This document shows positions 16,352 to 24,990 of a stretch of 48,677 nucleotides of DNA, piece after piece. Each line of letters starts with the position of its first letter. Position 1 is the first letter of the stretch. The DNA is from Gammaproteobacteria bacterium (GTDB lineage Bacteria; Pseudomonadota; Gammaproteobacteria; Pseudomonadales; Azotimanducaceae): contig PBRP01000133.1 of NCBI GenBank assembly GCA_002726655.1, forward strand, positions 1 through 48,677, in the 5' to 3' direction. The position numbers were made by a program, and so were the translations under genes. The notes under the pieces are model-generated. The model was not told the DNA's origin. It did no database searches and worked only from the letters and a program-made list of their open reading frames with translations.

Positions 16352-17809
16352 CTAATCCCGATAAGCTACCGCGGGAACAAAACCACCAATTTCAGCATCA
16401 ACCTGACGAGCAAAATCGATAGTAAACAAGTCACCCATCTCACGGCCAACTATCTGTACGCCAATGGGCAACCCCTGATTATCCAAGCCGGTTGGAACAA
16501 CCGTCGATGGCAGGTAGGAGACGCCCGTTAAACCTGCCCAGAAAATCTGCTCAAAATAGGGTCGCCGCTCATTATTAACGATCTGCGCCCTTCCTCCCAT
16601 ATTTGGATTTTGATCATGGGCAAAAGCTGATGTTACACACATGGGCGTTAACAATAAATCAAACTCCTGGAAGAATCGATGCCACGCCCATCGGAGGTGA
16701 GTACGATTTTCGTTGTGCCTGTGCCAGTCTCGATAGTACAAGGTTGAGGCAGTAAGGACCTGGGCTAGTGCGCTATCATCACCATCTGCAAGAGATTCGC
16801 GCTGCAGTCTCTGTTTCTCGAACACCTCATCTGGTTGCCGGGCAGCCATGGCTGAGTGCAATAAGTTGGTATATTGTAGATGTGAATCCGTCGCATCAAA
16901 CTCTGGTCGTGCAGTAAAATCCACTTCCCCGCCCGCATCTTCAACCAGTTTGGCAACCATCAGCACACGTTCTATCACCGACTGATCCACTGGCGCACAG
17001 GCATCATCCGCCCAGACAGCGATCTTATATTCACCCAGTGACTTCTGTGTTGGCCTGGGTAGCTCCAACTTCCACCCTGGAAGGTGGATGTCATCTGCTC
17101 CACCAACTATTTCCATTACCAACCGCAGATCCTCAGCACTTCTTGCCAGCGGGCCTATAACTGATATGTCAGAGGGTGTTAACACACCCGGTTTGGCATG
17201 TCCCCGCAGTGGCAATACACCCCAGGTGGCCTTGTGGCCAAACACGCCGCAGTAGTGCGCTGGATTACGAATGGAACCACCAATGTCACTGCCCATTTCA
17301 AGACCGGACAGCCCGGCGGCAATGGCAGCTGCTGCTCCACCGGACGAGCCACCAGGGCCACGTTCGAGGTCGTGTGGATTGTTGGTCGTACCATAAACAT
17401 CATTGAAACTCTGCATATCCGCAAGATTAATTGGCACATTGGTCTTGCCGAAGATAACGGCCCCTGCAGCCTGGAGCCTCATACAGGCAACGGCATCATG
17501 GTCAGCAATATTGTCCCGGAGTTGCGGGTCACCCCAGGTTGTGGGCAGTCCCTTTAAGTTAAAGGACTCTTTGACCGTCATGGGGACACCGTGAAGCGGT
17601 CCCCAGTCCTCTCCCGCCGCCAGTGCTTCATCCGCCTGTCTTGCTCTATCTCGCGCCTTATCCAGTTGCGTACAGATAATTGCATTAATTTCAGGGTTAT
17701 ACTTTTCCATTCTGGAAATGTAATGCTCCAATAGCTTAGTACTGCTTATTTCCCTGGCCTTGATCCTCCCTGCAAGCGTGGTTGCATCCGCAAATGCCAG
17801 TTCATCCAT
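16352..17809 (-). CDS. Amidase, amidase-signature family
   Basis: The 485-residue protein has the full amidase-signature triad: Lys80 in GVPMTVKESF, the cis-serine in GPGGSSGG (Ser155/156) and the nucleophile Ser179 in GSDIGGSIRNP. The length is usual. It lacks GatB and GatC neighbours, so it is more likely a stand-alone amide hydrolase than GatA. The start at 17809 has AGGACA six bases upstream. It is divergent from the acyl-CoA dehydrogenase gene and may share its 131-base control region. Confidence 0.92.
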   Translation of the reverse strand: MDELAFADATTLAGRIKAREISSTKLLEHYISRMEKYNPEINAIICTQLDKARDRARQADEALAAGEDWGPLHGVPMTVKESFNLKGLPTTWGDPQLRDNIADHDAVACMRLQAAGAVIFGKTNVPINLADMQSFNDVYGTTNNPHDLERGPGGSSGGAAAAIAAGLSGLEMGSDIGGSIRNPAHYCGVFGHKATWGVLPLRGHAKPGVLTPSDISVIGPLARSAEDLRLVMEIVGGADDIHLPGWKLELPRPTQKSLGEYKIAVWADDACAPVDQSVIERVLMVAKLVEDAGGEVDFTARPEFDATDSHLQYTNLLHSAMAARQPDEVFEKQRLQRESLADGDDSALAQVLTASTLYYRDWHRHNENRTHLRWAWHRFFQEFDLLLTPMCVTSAFAHDQNPNMGGRAQIVNNERRPYFEQIFWAGLTGVSYLPSTVVPTGLDNQGLPIGVQIVGREMGDLFTIDFARQVDAEIGGFVPAVAYRD

Positions 17810-17940
17810 ATCTTGTCCTGCCCATTATTAAAGGACTCAAGCTTAATCCAGAAAAATGGCAGTCACAACAAACCCCGAAAATTTGCAACTCTTCCAAAAA
17901 AAGATAGGATTCAATATCTGAATTTGAGCAGAAGTGACTA

Positions 17941-19128
17941 ATGTCAGATGCGTCAAAAATTTTTCGAGATGAAACCAGGTCATGGCTAAAGGAGAATTGC
18001 CCGCCGGGAGCACGCGGACCGGGTTTCATCCCCTGGGGCAGCAGCAAAATCAAACTGGAGCCTGATGTTCAGCTATGGCTGGATCGAATGATAACCAAGG
18101 GTTGGACTGTTCCTTCCTGGCCCACTGAATATGGTGGTGCCGGTCTCTCGAAACCCGAGTACCTGGTGGTTCAGGAGGAAATGCAAAAAATTGGCGCCAG
18201 GCCGCCTTTAACCGGTAGAGGTATCAACTACATAGGTCCAACCGTATTGGAGTTTGGAACCGACCACCAGAAAAAAAAGTGGCTGCCCAGGTTTGCCCGA
18301 GGAGACGGGGGCTGGTGCATGGGCTACAGCGAGCCAGCCGCCGGTAGTGACCTGGCCAACCTGAAACTTAAAGCAGTTGACGAAGGCGACCATTATCGGC
18401 TGAACGGAATGAAAACCTGGACCTCGGATGGAATCTACGGTGATTGGATTTTTTGCCTGGTACGGACAGACCCTGACAAACCTAAACATGAAGGCATCAG
18501 CCTGGTTCTCGTTGATATGGACCAGCCCGGTGTTCGTGCGCGGCCCATCCAGCTTGTTAGTGGGCACTCCCCTTTCTGTGAGACTTCTTTTGAAGATGCT
18601 ATCGCAGCCAAAGACGATTTGATCGGTGAGATCAATCGCGGATGGAGCGTTGGCAAAAGGTTGCTTCAGTATGAACGCTCTGTCCATGGTGGCGTTAATA
18701 CGAGTGGCGCACAGGTGAAAGAAGAAACCCAGTCCCTGTCCGACATCGCCCGGCAATATGTCGGTGTCGAGTGCAATCGCATCAGCGACCCGACATTTCG
18801 TGACCGCCTTCTCAGACTGGAAATGAACGATCATTCATACAGGCTGACTCAGCAGCGAGTGATTGCAGAAACAAACGCCAGTGCTCCAGCTCTGGCAACA
18901 TCAATTCTGAAGGTAAAGGGAGCCGAATTCACCAAGGAACGTGCGGACGTACAACAGCATGCGATGGGAATGCGTGGATTTGCGTGGGAAGATGATAACT
19001 TCACCAGCATCGAAAATCAGACAAACAAAAACTGGCTCACAACCCGTGCTGTTTCCATCTACGGGGGAACCAGCGAAATTCAGAAGAACATCATCGCGAA
19101 GCGGGTTCTGGGCCTGCCCGACCAGTAG
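17941..19128 (+). CDS. Acyl-CoA dehydrogenase
   Basis: The 395-residue flavoprotein shows all main family parts: N-terminal helices, a middle domain with CMGYSEPAAGSDLANL (FAD and substrate binding) and LNGMKTWTSDG, and a C-terminal helical domain ending SIYGGTSEIQKNIIAKRVLG. The position of the medium-chain catalytic Glu (IYEGT) is Gly here, as in many FadE-like relatives that place the base elsewhere. It oxidises an acyl-CoA; the chain or ring type is not apparent. It is a single gene, followed 18 bases later by repeat copy D. Confidence 0.93.
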   Translation: MSDASKIFRDETRSWLKENCPPGARGPGFIPWGSSKIKLEPDVQLWLDRMITKGWTVPSWPTEYGGAGLSKPEYLVVQEEMQKIGARPPLTGRGINYIGPTVLEFGTDHQKKKWLPRFARGDGGWCMGYSEPAAGSDLANLKLKAVDEGDHYRLNGMKTWTSDGIYGDWIFCLVRTDPDKPKHEGISLVLVDMDQPGVRARPIQLVSGHSPFCETSFEDAIAAKDDLIGEINRGWSVGKRLLQYERSVHGGVNTSGAQVKEETQSLSDIARQYVGVECNRISDPTFRDRLLRLEMNDHSYRLTQQRVIAETNASAPALATSILKVKGAEFTKERADVQQHAMGMRGFAWEDDNFTSIENQTNKNWLTTRAVSIYGGTSEIQKNIIAKRVLGLPDQ

Positions 19129-19146
19129 GCCAATCCAGGCATAATT

Positions 19147-19288
19147 AGCTGGTTCTTGTCCGTTTTCTATCATCGAGCGGACTCAGCGCGAGCCCGGTAG
19201 TCCTTTGCAAGTGACCTTTAGTAGGGGTGAATGGGTTATTGCTTTGCAAAGTTGGTTCAGAATATGCTATTTACGGACAGGAACCAGC
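19147..19288. repeat. Dispersed MITE-like repeat, copy D
   Basis: The 142-bp element runs from agctggttcttgtccg (19147-19162) to cggacaggaaccagc (19274-19288); the ends are inverted repeats with about 14 of 16 matches, the best pair in the family. It shares the atcgagcgg block and a tagtcctt motif with copies E and A but lacks the gtgtcgtgatat core. It fills about half of the 303-base gap after the acyl-CoA dehydrogenase; 19289-19431 holds only a weak open frame ahead of the barrel gene. Confidence 0.7.
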
Positions 19289-19431
19289 GAGGCGCCACGC
19301 CCAAGCTATCAATTTGCGCCGCCATGGGGTAACCTAAAGTTACTCCAAAAATGGAGAAACACTGGAAGACTGCTGTCAATCTGCAACGGACGCGGATTCA
19401 AATCAGAGAAGGTATTGCAGGAGTACCGAGA

Positions 19432-20472
19432 ATGCTATTACGTCGAGCAAAAAAACTGGTGTGTGCCACGGTTGCAGGCACTTTGATGACTGTCGTATTT
19501 ACGCCTGCTACCTTGGGTGCGGGCCAGCAAAGCCAGAACTCAATAGAGTCGAGTGTCATCAGAAGTAGCGGGACAATTTCAGCTCAGATTGAACTCAACG
19601 ACCATTTTGCCACTCGTTTTACGACCAGCACGAGACTACATGCGGTTGTTCCAGTTCAATCGAACCCCGATATCTTTCGGGCAACTGCATCGGATACGGG
19701 CAGCATCTTGTTTCAACTGGATCCAATTGCCGAGATTGATCAAGCCATACCAATTCACACCGGCCAGGAACTGAGAGACGCAGAACCGAGAAACATCAGC
19801 TTTGGATTTGTCTGGGATGTAACTGATGACCTGAATGTAACGCTGGACTACTTCGATATCGAAGTAACTAACCCCACAAGTCAATATGGCAGTAATCAAG
19901 TCAACGCTAGTGATATCGTAATACTGCAAAACGCTTTTATCACAGATACTGGCAACCTAACCGAGTTTAGCTTCTACTCCAACGATCCCAACGTAACCAG
20001 CACTGGTTTCGACCTCGTGGCAACCTATGCGATGGATTGGTCACTTGGCACGACCGATCTAAATCTCGCCTACAATATGACACATACCGACCTGGAGGCA
20101 CTCAGCAGTGGTATCGATCTCAGCAGGAATTTCGAGCAGGAGACCACACTCCCGGATTCACGCTGGCACCTGAGTGGCGTTCACAGCATTGGTAACTGGA
20201 GACTCCTGGCACGATTAAGTTATTACAGCGAGTGGATTGAGGCCAATGATTCTGCAAACGATATGAACTTCGATGAGGAATACGTACTGGATGTTGAAGC
20301 ATCTTATACGTTCAGTGATCGTTATACGATTACGGTCGGTGCTCAGAACGTCCTGGACGACCTTCTTAACAGTGGATCAAGCATCTTGGATACGGGCTCC
20401 ACATATCATAGTGCGATGCAGAAGAACCAGAATGGCGGCTATTACTACACCCAGATTCGCGTTGAACTCTAA
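19432..20472 (+). CDS. Truncated TonB-dependent-receptor-like barrel with its own signal peptide
   Basis: The 346-residue protein starts with a credible signal peptide (MLLRRAKKLVCATVAG, cut near TLGAG), with AGGAG eight bases before the ATG. The rest matches only the C-terminal third of TonB-dependent receptors: RFTTSTRLHAVVP, then VTDDLNVTLDYFDIEVTNPT, TSTGFDLVATYAMDW, LARLSYYSEW, TITVGAQNVLDD and a final YYTQIRVEL with a C-terminal Leu. There is no TonB box, plug domain or first half of the barrel, so transport as usual is unlikely. It could be a decayed receptor joined to a signal sequence, or a small outer-membrane barrel in its own right. The frame has no internal stops. Confidence 0.55.
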   Translation: MLLRRAKKLVCATVAGTLMTVVFTPATLGAGQQSQNSIESSVIRSSGTISAQIELNDHFATRFTTSTRLHAVVPVQSNPDIFRATASDTGSILFQLDPIAEIDQAIPIHTGQELRDAEPRNISFGFVWDVTDDLNVTLDYFDIEVTNPTSQYGSNQVNASDIVILQNAFITDTGNLTEFSFYSNDPNVTSTGFDLVATYAMDWSLGTTDLNLAYNMTHTDLEALSSGIDLSRNFEQETTLPDSRWHLSGVHSIGNWRLLARLSYYSEWIEANDSANDMNFDEEYVLDVEASYTFSDRYTITVGAQNVLDDLLNSGSSILDTGSTYHSAMQKNQNGGYYYTQIRVEL

Positions 20473-20481
20473 AGCTCTGCC

Positions 20482-21378
20482 CTAGTCTGCCTGAAGCCAG
20501 GCCAGTATTATTCCCTTGATGACCGCGACCGTTGCCATTGGCTCTTCAAACATAAAGTGGTGATGAGTCGCAGGTATAGTGATCACGGGCAGCACACCAT
20601 CGGTCATTTCTATCATATAGGGAGCACTTAAAGCACCTTCATCCTCACTGTGTTCACCTAGTATCAGCGCGGAGCGACATTGGAGGCCAAGATACTTGTC
20701 CGTCTGCTCAACACCCATTTCAAGATGATCGTACATTGCTGGATCAAATTTCCAGGTCCAGCCACCATCTACCTGTCGCAATGAATGTCTGCCGATATAG
20801 TCTATGATATAGGGGTGGGGATACTCCTGCTCCGGTACTAGCCGGAACCGTTTCAAAGCAGTGTCAAAATCTTCATATACCCTCGTCGGTCTCGCAGCCT
20901 GTCCTCCCCTCGCCTCAGCTTGCTTGCCCCATTCGGTGTACGCTTCCGGCGGGCTTACGGTGAAATCTCCAAAGATGATACCGCCAAGTTCGCGGCCAAA
21001 GTAATGGCCTGTTTCAAGTGCCACAAAACCGCCAAAACTGTGCGCCACAACAAATGGTTTTTGCCCTAACTGGGCATCCTCACAGACTGCTTTCACTTCT
21101 CTGGCGTAGACTTCACCTGAATATTTATCCCGCCAGCCACTACCACCATTTCCCGACAGGTCCATGGCAGCAACGCGAAATTGGTCCGCAAGAAAAGGTG
21201 CCACGAAGCGCCACCATTCAAGGTGAGCATTACTACCATGAATCAGAACTATGCCCGGTTTGCCGGCTTCACCCCAGGTGGCGTAGTGAATTTTGCACCC
21301 TTCTACCGTAACATCAGCTTCATCACCACCAGCGTCGATTGCACGTTGAAACCATTCCGGCCTTGCCTCACTGCCCAT
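20482..21378 (-). CDS. Alpha/beta hydrolase fold protein
   Basis: The 298-residue hydrolase has the oxyanion stretch VLIHGSNAHLEWW, the nucleophile elbow VVAHSFGGF (Ser114), an acidic residue near ILGEHSEDEG and the catalytic His in IPATHHHFMFEEP. No signal peptide. The substrate is unknown; relatives include esterases, haloalkane dehalogenases and C-C bond hydrolases. The start at 21378 follows GAGAAAG at ribosome-binding distance; a longer frame to 21426 is not supported. It is divergent from the broken SDR gene and converges with the barrel gene, 9 bases apart. Confidence 0.88.
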   Translation of the reverse strand: MGSEARPEWFQRAIDAGGDEADVTVEGCKIHYATWGEAGKPGIVLIHGSNAHLEWWRFVAPFLADQFRVAAMDLSGNGGSGWRDKYSGEVYAREVKAVCEDAQLGQKPFVVAHSFGGFVALETGHYFGRELGGIIFGDFTVSPPEAYTEWGKQAEARGGQAARPTRVYEDFDTALKRFRLVPEQEYPHPYIIDYIGRHSLRQVDGGWTWKFDPAMYDHLEMGVEQTDKYLGLQCRSALILGEHSEDEGALSAPYMIEMTDGVLPVITIPATHHHFMFEEPMATVAVIKGIILAWLQAD

Positions 21379-21482
21379 GTCTTTCTCAACCTCAGAATAA
21401 GGCGCGAGAATGTAACATACTTGCAATCGGGTGCCGAAATGATATTTTCACCACTACATTTTCAGCATTCATGGAATCCATC

Positions 21483-22199
21483 ATGGGCAAACTAGACAAT
21501 TAGAAAGTCGTTATCATAGGCGGCACATCAGGCATCGGTCTTGCTACCGCTATCCTTGCCAGGGAAGCAGGCGCGACCGTCCGGGCAGCGAGTCGATCTG
21601 AAGAGAAAGTCGCTGCCTGTTCAGCAACAAACCCTGAAATCGATTTCATGCAGGTCGACATCCACGATACCGACGGTCTCAAATCCCTGTTCGAGAATAC
21701 CGGACCAGTCAATCACATACTTGGGGTTGCTACTGGAGCTGAACGGGTCATGGCACCGTTTATGACCCAGACAGATGAAGAATTTCGTGGTGCATTTAAC
21801 AAGTTTTGGGGATACACCAACCTGGCCCGACAGGGGATTCCTTTCCTTGAGGATAATGGCTCCCTGACCTTCGTCAGCGGCACACCAGCAAGAAAGTGTA
21901 ACCCTGGCATGTCGTCTGTTTCCTGCACCGGCAGCGCGGTTGAAGGTTTAACCCGCGCCCTTGCGCTTGAGCTGGCGCCGAAAAGGGTAAACGTTGTGGC
22001 TCCCGGCCTTATTGATACGGGCATGTTTGACAGTATTGGTGATAATAAGCCTGAAGTACTTGAGAACATCAGCAAGAATATTTTGCTTGGCAGAGTCGGT
22101 CAGGCAACCGAAGTAGCAGAAGCGATCCTGTTGGTGATGACCAATCCCTATATGACCGGTACTACAATTGACGTGGATGGCGGCGCACTGTTGCCATAG
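21483..22199 (+). pseudogene. SDR-family oxidoreductase interrupted by an amber codon
   Basis: Reading from ATG 21483 gives MGKLDN, then TAG at 21501-21503, then KVVIIGGTSGIGLATAILAR and an uninterrupted short-chain dehydrogenase to 22199. Another in-frame ATG at 21471 meets the same stop. Restart at the next ATG (21648) would lose the whole nucleotide-binding motif, so the gene as read is non-functional unless the stop is read through or a sequence error. The intact parent would be 238 residues. The usual YxxxK is replaced (V-S-C-T-G before SAVEGLTRALALELAP), as in a known SDR subgroup that lacks the canonical Tyr and Lys. Its original partner may be the divergent alpha/beta hydrolase gene. 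Confidence 0.75.
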
Positions 22200-22213
22200 G
22201 AGATACCGGGCAA

Positions 22214-23182
22214 CTAGGTGGTTTGATCCCCAATAGCAGGCTTCGCCGGTTCAAGAAGGTGAAACTTCCGCAGGTGGGACATGACCTCATCAAGAAACAG
22301 GGATTTGTATTCCCGGCATACGCAGGAGGAATGTGGCGTGATCATTACCTTATCGTGATGCCATAAAGGTGACTCTGCAGGCAGGGGTTCTTCATCAGTC
22401 ACATCCAGGAAGGCGCCTCCCAGGTGATCGAGGCTTTGCAGTAAGTCCGCCGTGGTTAGGGCATTCCCCCTGCCAAAATTGTACACATAACTGCCCTTTT
22501 TCATCTGCCTCAGAAGATTAGGACCCATGAAGTCATCCGTGCCGGTTGATCCAGGCAATAGCAGGATCACATGATCTGCCCAGGGTAGTACATTTCCCAA
22601 TTCATCAATTGATCGGACTTCGACGCCACCGATATCCGTATTGGCTGGCTGGCGTCTCAGGCCGATAACTTTGGCCCCGGTAGACTGAATAAGCTTTGCA
22701 CAAGCAGAGCCGATATGGCCCAGCCCAATAATCAGTACATTTTGTTTACCCAGGATTCTGGTGTCTTTTTGCAGATTCCTGTCCCAGGATCTATCCCGAT
22801 GGTTGCGAATCATCTCGGGCATCCTGCGGTTCATATAAAGCAGCGCACCAAGCACGGACTCGGCGAGAATCAAGCCATGAAACTTGCCCTGAATAACCCT
22901 TACTCTCTCGTTTGGGTCAATATGCACCCAGTCACTTCCAGCTGCAGGTGTGTATATTGTTTTGAGCCGCGGGCAGGCCTGATACCAATCCTGTTCGAAA
23001 TCCCAGGTAAGCAGCAAATCCGCCTGGCCAGCTACAGCCAGGAAGTCTTCAACACACCGGTGGGATCTGATTTGAAGTTCAGGAAACCGAGCTATTAGTG
23101 GTAAGAAGTCATCATCTTCGAAATCAAATGCATCAACTTCATTCCAAAGACAGGTGTGCAGTTCCATGAGGCCATTATACAT
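22214..23182 (-). CDS. D-isomer-specific 2-hydroxyacid dehydrogenase family protein
   Basis: About 322 residues, with the dinucleotide motif VLIIGLGHIGSACAKLI in the middle, the catalytic Arg in YNFGRGNAL, the acidic partner in DVTDEEPLP and the catalytic His in MITPHSSCV. The catalytic domain at the N-terminus is atypical (ELHTCLWNEVDAFDFEDDDF). It reduces a 2-keto acid or the reverse, probably with NAD(P)H; the substrate is unknown. The ATG at 23182 is chosen for GGAGG six bases upstream; the frame extends further to 23230. It is convergent with the SDR pseudogene and divergent from panB. Confidence 0.88.
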   Translation of the reverse strand: MYNGLMELHTCLWNEVDAFDFEDDDFLPLIARFPELQIRSHRCVEDFLAVAGQADLLLTWDFEQDWYQACPRLKTIYTPAAGSDWVHIDPNERVRVIQGKFHGLILAESVLGALLYMNRRMPEMIRNHRDRSWDRNLQKDTRILGKQNVLIIGLGHIGSACAKLIQSTGAKVIGLRRQPANTDIGGVEVRSIDELGNVLPWADHVILLLPGSTGTDDFMGPNLLRQMKKGSYVYNFGRGNALTTADLLQSLDHLGGAFLDVTDEEPLPAESPLWHHDKVMITPHSSCVCREYKSLFLDEVMSHLRKFHLLEPAKPAIGDQTT

Positions 23183-23425
23183 CAACGGCCTCCCCTCTTT
23201 TTTCCCACTATTTTTGATAGACAAAATCAAGAATATCCCTTAATCTCTCGCTTCCTGCTTTGATCATCATCTGTATGACGACAGAGACAGGTACAGCAAG
23301 CTATTAGTCCAAATGAAACGTAGGACTTGATCCAGTAATAGGACAGGTACCCGCACCAACTTCCCCTCGCGGAAGCGTCCCCCTGCTGCTGATCATTCCT
23401 CCTTGGACCTAACGAGGAAGAAAAC

Positions 23426-24217
23426 ATGATGAATGTTCAGGCTTTCACTAAGCGAAAGCAGCAACAACAGAAGATTTCAATGGTGACCTGCTATGATCAC
23501 TGGTCCGCCAAGATCCTGAACGAAACGCAAATCGACTGCATACTGGTGGGAGATTCCCTTGCCGTGGTAATGCACGGATTCGACTCCACTGTGCACGCAA
23601 CCCTTGCGATGATGGAACTTCACGTGGCTGCCGTTGCCCGCGGTGCACCAGAAAAGTTCATTATTGCAGACATGCCGTTCCTGTCCTGCAGCAAGGGTCT
23701 GGAACCAGCAATGGATGCAGTCCAGTCACTGATGCAGGCTGGTGCCAGCGCCATCAAAATTGAAGGTGATAAGCATCAGGTAGACCTGATCGAACACATA
23801 GTTGAAGCAGGCGTCCCCGTGATGGGTCACCTTGGCCTGACGCCACAGTCAATCCATAGCCTGGGCGGACACCGTGTGCAGGCAAAGGCCGAGAAAAGTG
23901 CTATGCGACTGTTTGAAAGCGCAAGCAGGCTCGAACAGGCCGGGTGTTTTTCAATCGTGCTCGAATGTGTGCCGAATAAAGTCGGTGATTGTGTTACCAA
24001 ACGCCTGTCTATTCCGACCATCGGCATTGGCGCTGGTCCGCTGACCGATGGCCAGGTCCTGGTACTACATGACCTTCTGGGCGTAGATCAGGAGTTCAGT
24101 CCACGCTTCCTTCGCAGATACGCAAACACCGAGAATGTGATAGCCAGTGCTGTTAGCCATTTTCACGAGGATGTGGTTGCACAGGACTATCCAAGTCTTG
24201 AGGAATCCTACGGATGA
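23426..24217 (+). CDS. panB: 3-methyl-2-oxobutanoate hydroxymethyltransferase
   Basis: The 263-residue enzyme makes ketopantoate from ketoisovalerate and methylene-tetrahydrofolate, the first step of pantothenate synthesis. It shows VGDSLAVVMHG (metal Asp43), ADMPFLSC (Asp82), IKIEGD (Glu113), GVPVMGHLGLTPQS and the catalytic Glu180 in SIVLECVP, then IPTIGIGAGPLTDGQVLV. CGAGGAAG (23413-23420) precedes two adjacent ATGs (23426, 23429). It is the first gene of a compact panB-panC-coaX operon and overlaps panC by four bases. The 243 bases upstream, shared with a divergent dehydrogenase gene, show no gene. Confidence 0.97.
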   Translation: MMNVQAFTKRKQQQQKISMVTCYDHWSAKILNETQIDCILVGDSLAVVMHGFDSTVHATLAMMELHVAAVARGAPEKFIIADMPFLSCSKGLEPAMDAVQSLMQAGASAIKIEGDKHQVDLIEHIVEAGVPVMGHLGLTPQSIHSLGGHRVQAKAEKSAMRLFESASRLEQAGCFSIVLECVPNKVGDCVTKRLSIPTIGIGAGPLTDGQVLVLHDLLGVDQEFSPRFLRRYANTENVIASAVSHFHEDVVAQDYPSLEESYG

Positions 24218-24987
24218 GGATCATTAAAACCGTCCGTGAGTATCTGAACGGTCGGGACGGTATAAACAAAGGGTCAACCGGATTTGTGCCTACCATGGGA
24301 GCCTTGCACAGGGGGCATCAATCTCTGATTGAGTCCAGCACCAGTGACTGTGACGCAACCGTGGTCAGCATTTACGTAAACCCTACGCAGTTCAATAGTG
24401 CAAATGATCTGGGCAACTACCCGGATACTTTGGATCAAGATATCAACCTGTTGGAATCCCTGGGTGTCGATTTTCTATTTCTGCCCTCCTACGACGATAT
24501 CTATCCTGACAGGTACCGATACACGATCGAAGAAAGTGAGTTCAGTCGCCAACTCTGCGGCTCCCACCGGGAAGGACATTTTACCGGCGTAATGACGGTA
24601 GTGATGAAACTGCTCAACATCGTTAGACCCACCGCAGCCTACTTTGGGGAAAAGGACTTCCAGCAATTCCAACTGATTCGTGAAATGGTGGAGGCGTTTT
24701 TCATGGACGTAAAAATTGTGCCCTGCCCTACGGTCCGAGAAACAGATGGATTGGCACTAAGCTCGAGGAACCTGAACCTTGATGCTGGCAGTAGAAAAAA
24801 GGCTCCCTTGATTCACGAACTGATGGCGAATGACGTAACGGATGGCCAGATAAGTGAGCAACTGGGAGAGGCCGGATTTGATGTGGACTACGTAGAAACT
24901 CACAGTGGAAGGCGTTATGTTGCAGCCACAATAGGAAATGACAACAAACAGGTACGCCTGATTGATAATGTAGCCGTTGGAGGCTGA
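24214..24987 (+). CDS. panC: Pantothenate synthetase (pantoate--beta-alanine ligase)
   Basis: The 257-residue enzyme joins pantoate and beta-alanine with ATP. Motifs: FVPTMGALHRGH (His32 and His35 of the HxGH site), VSIYVNPTQF, GHFTGVMTVVMKLLNIV, YFGEKDFQQ and GLALSSRNLNL. The length is about 25 residues below the common size, the shortfall being in the C-terminal domain, but all active-site motifs are in place. Its ATG overlaps the panB stop (ATGA), so the pair are translationally coupled. Aspartate decarboxylase (panD), which supplies beta-alanine, is not in the window. Confidence 0.97.
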   Translation: MRIIKTVREYLNGRDGINKGSTGFVPTMGALHRGHQSLIESSTSDCDATVVSIYVNPTQFNSANDLGNYPDTLDQDINLLESLGVDFLFLPSYDDIYPDRYRYTIEESEFSRQLCGSHREGHFTGVMTVVMKLLNIVRPTAAYFGEKDFQQFQLIREMVEAFFMDVKIVPCPTVRETDGLALSSRNLNLDAGSRKKAPLIHELMANDVTDGQISEQLGEAGFDVDYVETHSGRRYVAATIGNDNKQVRLIDNVAVGG

Positions 24988-24990
24988 ACA

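Noticed and set aside
18208-18834. Minus-strand open frame of about 208 codons
   Set aside because: Lies entirely antisense to a well-supported acyl-CoA dehydrogenase and shows no family motif.
23183-23425. Possible RNA regulatory leader (pan motif) before panB
   Set aside because: I could not find the paired bulged hairpins of that motif, and it is known mainly from other phyla; the region is better left as unannotated intergenic DNA.
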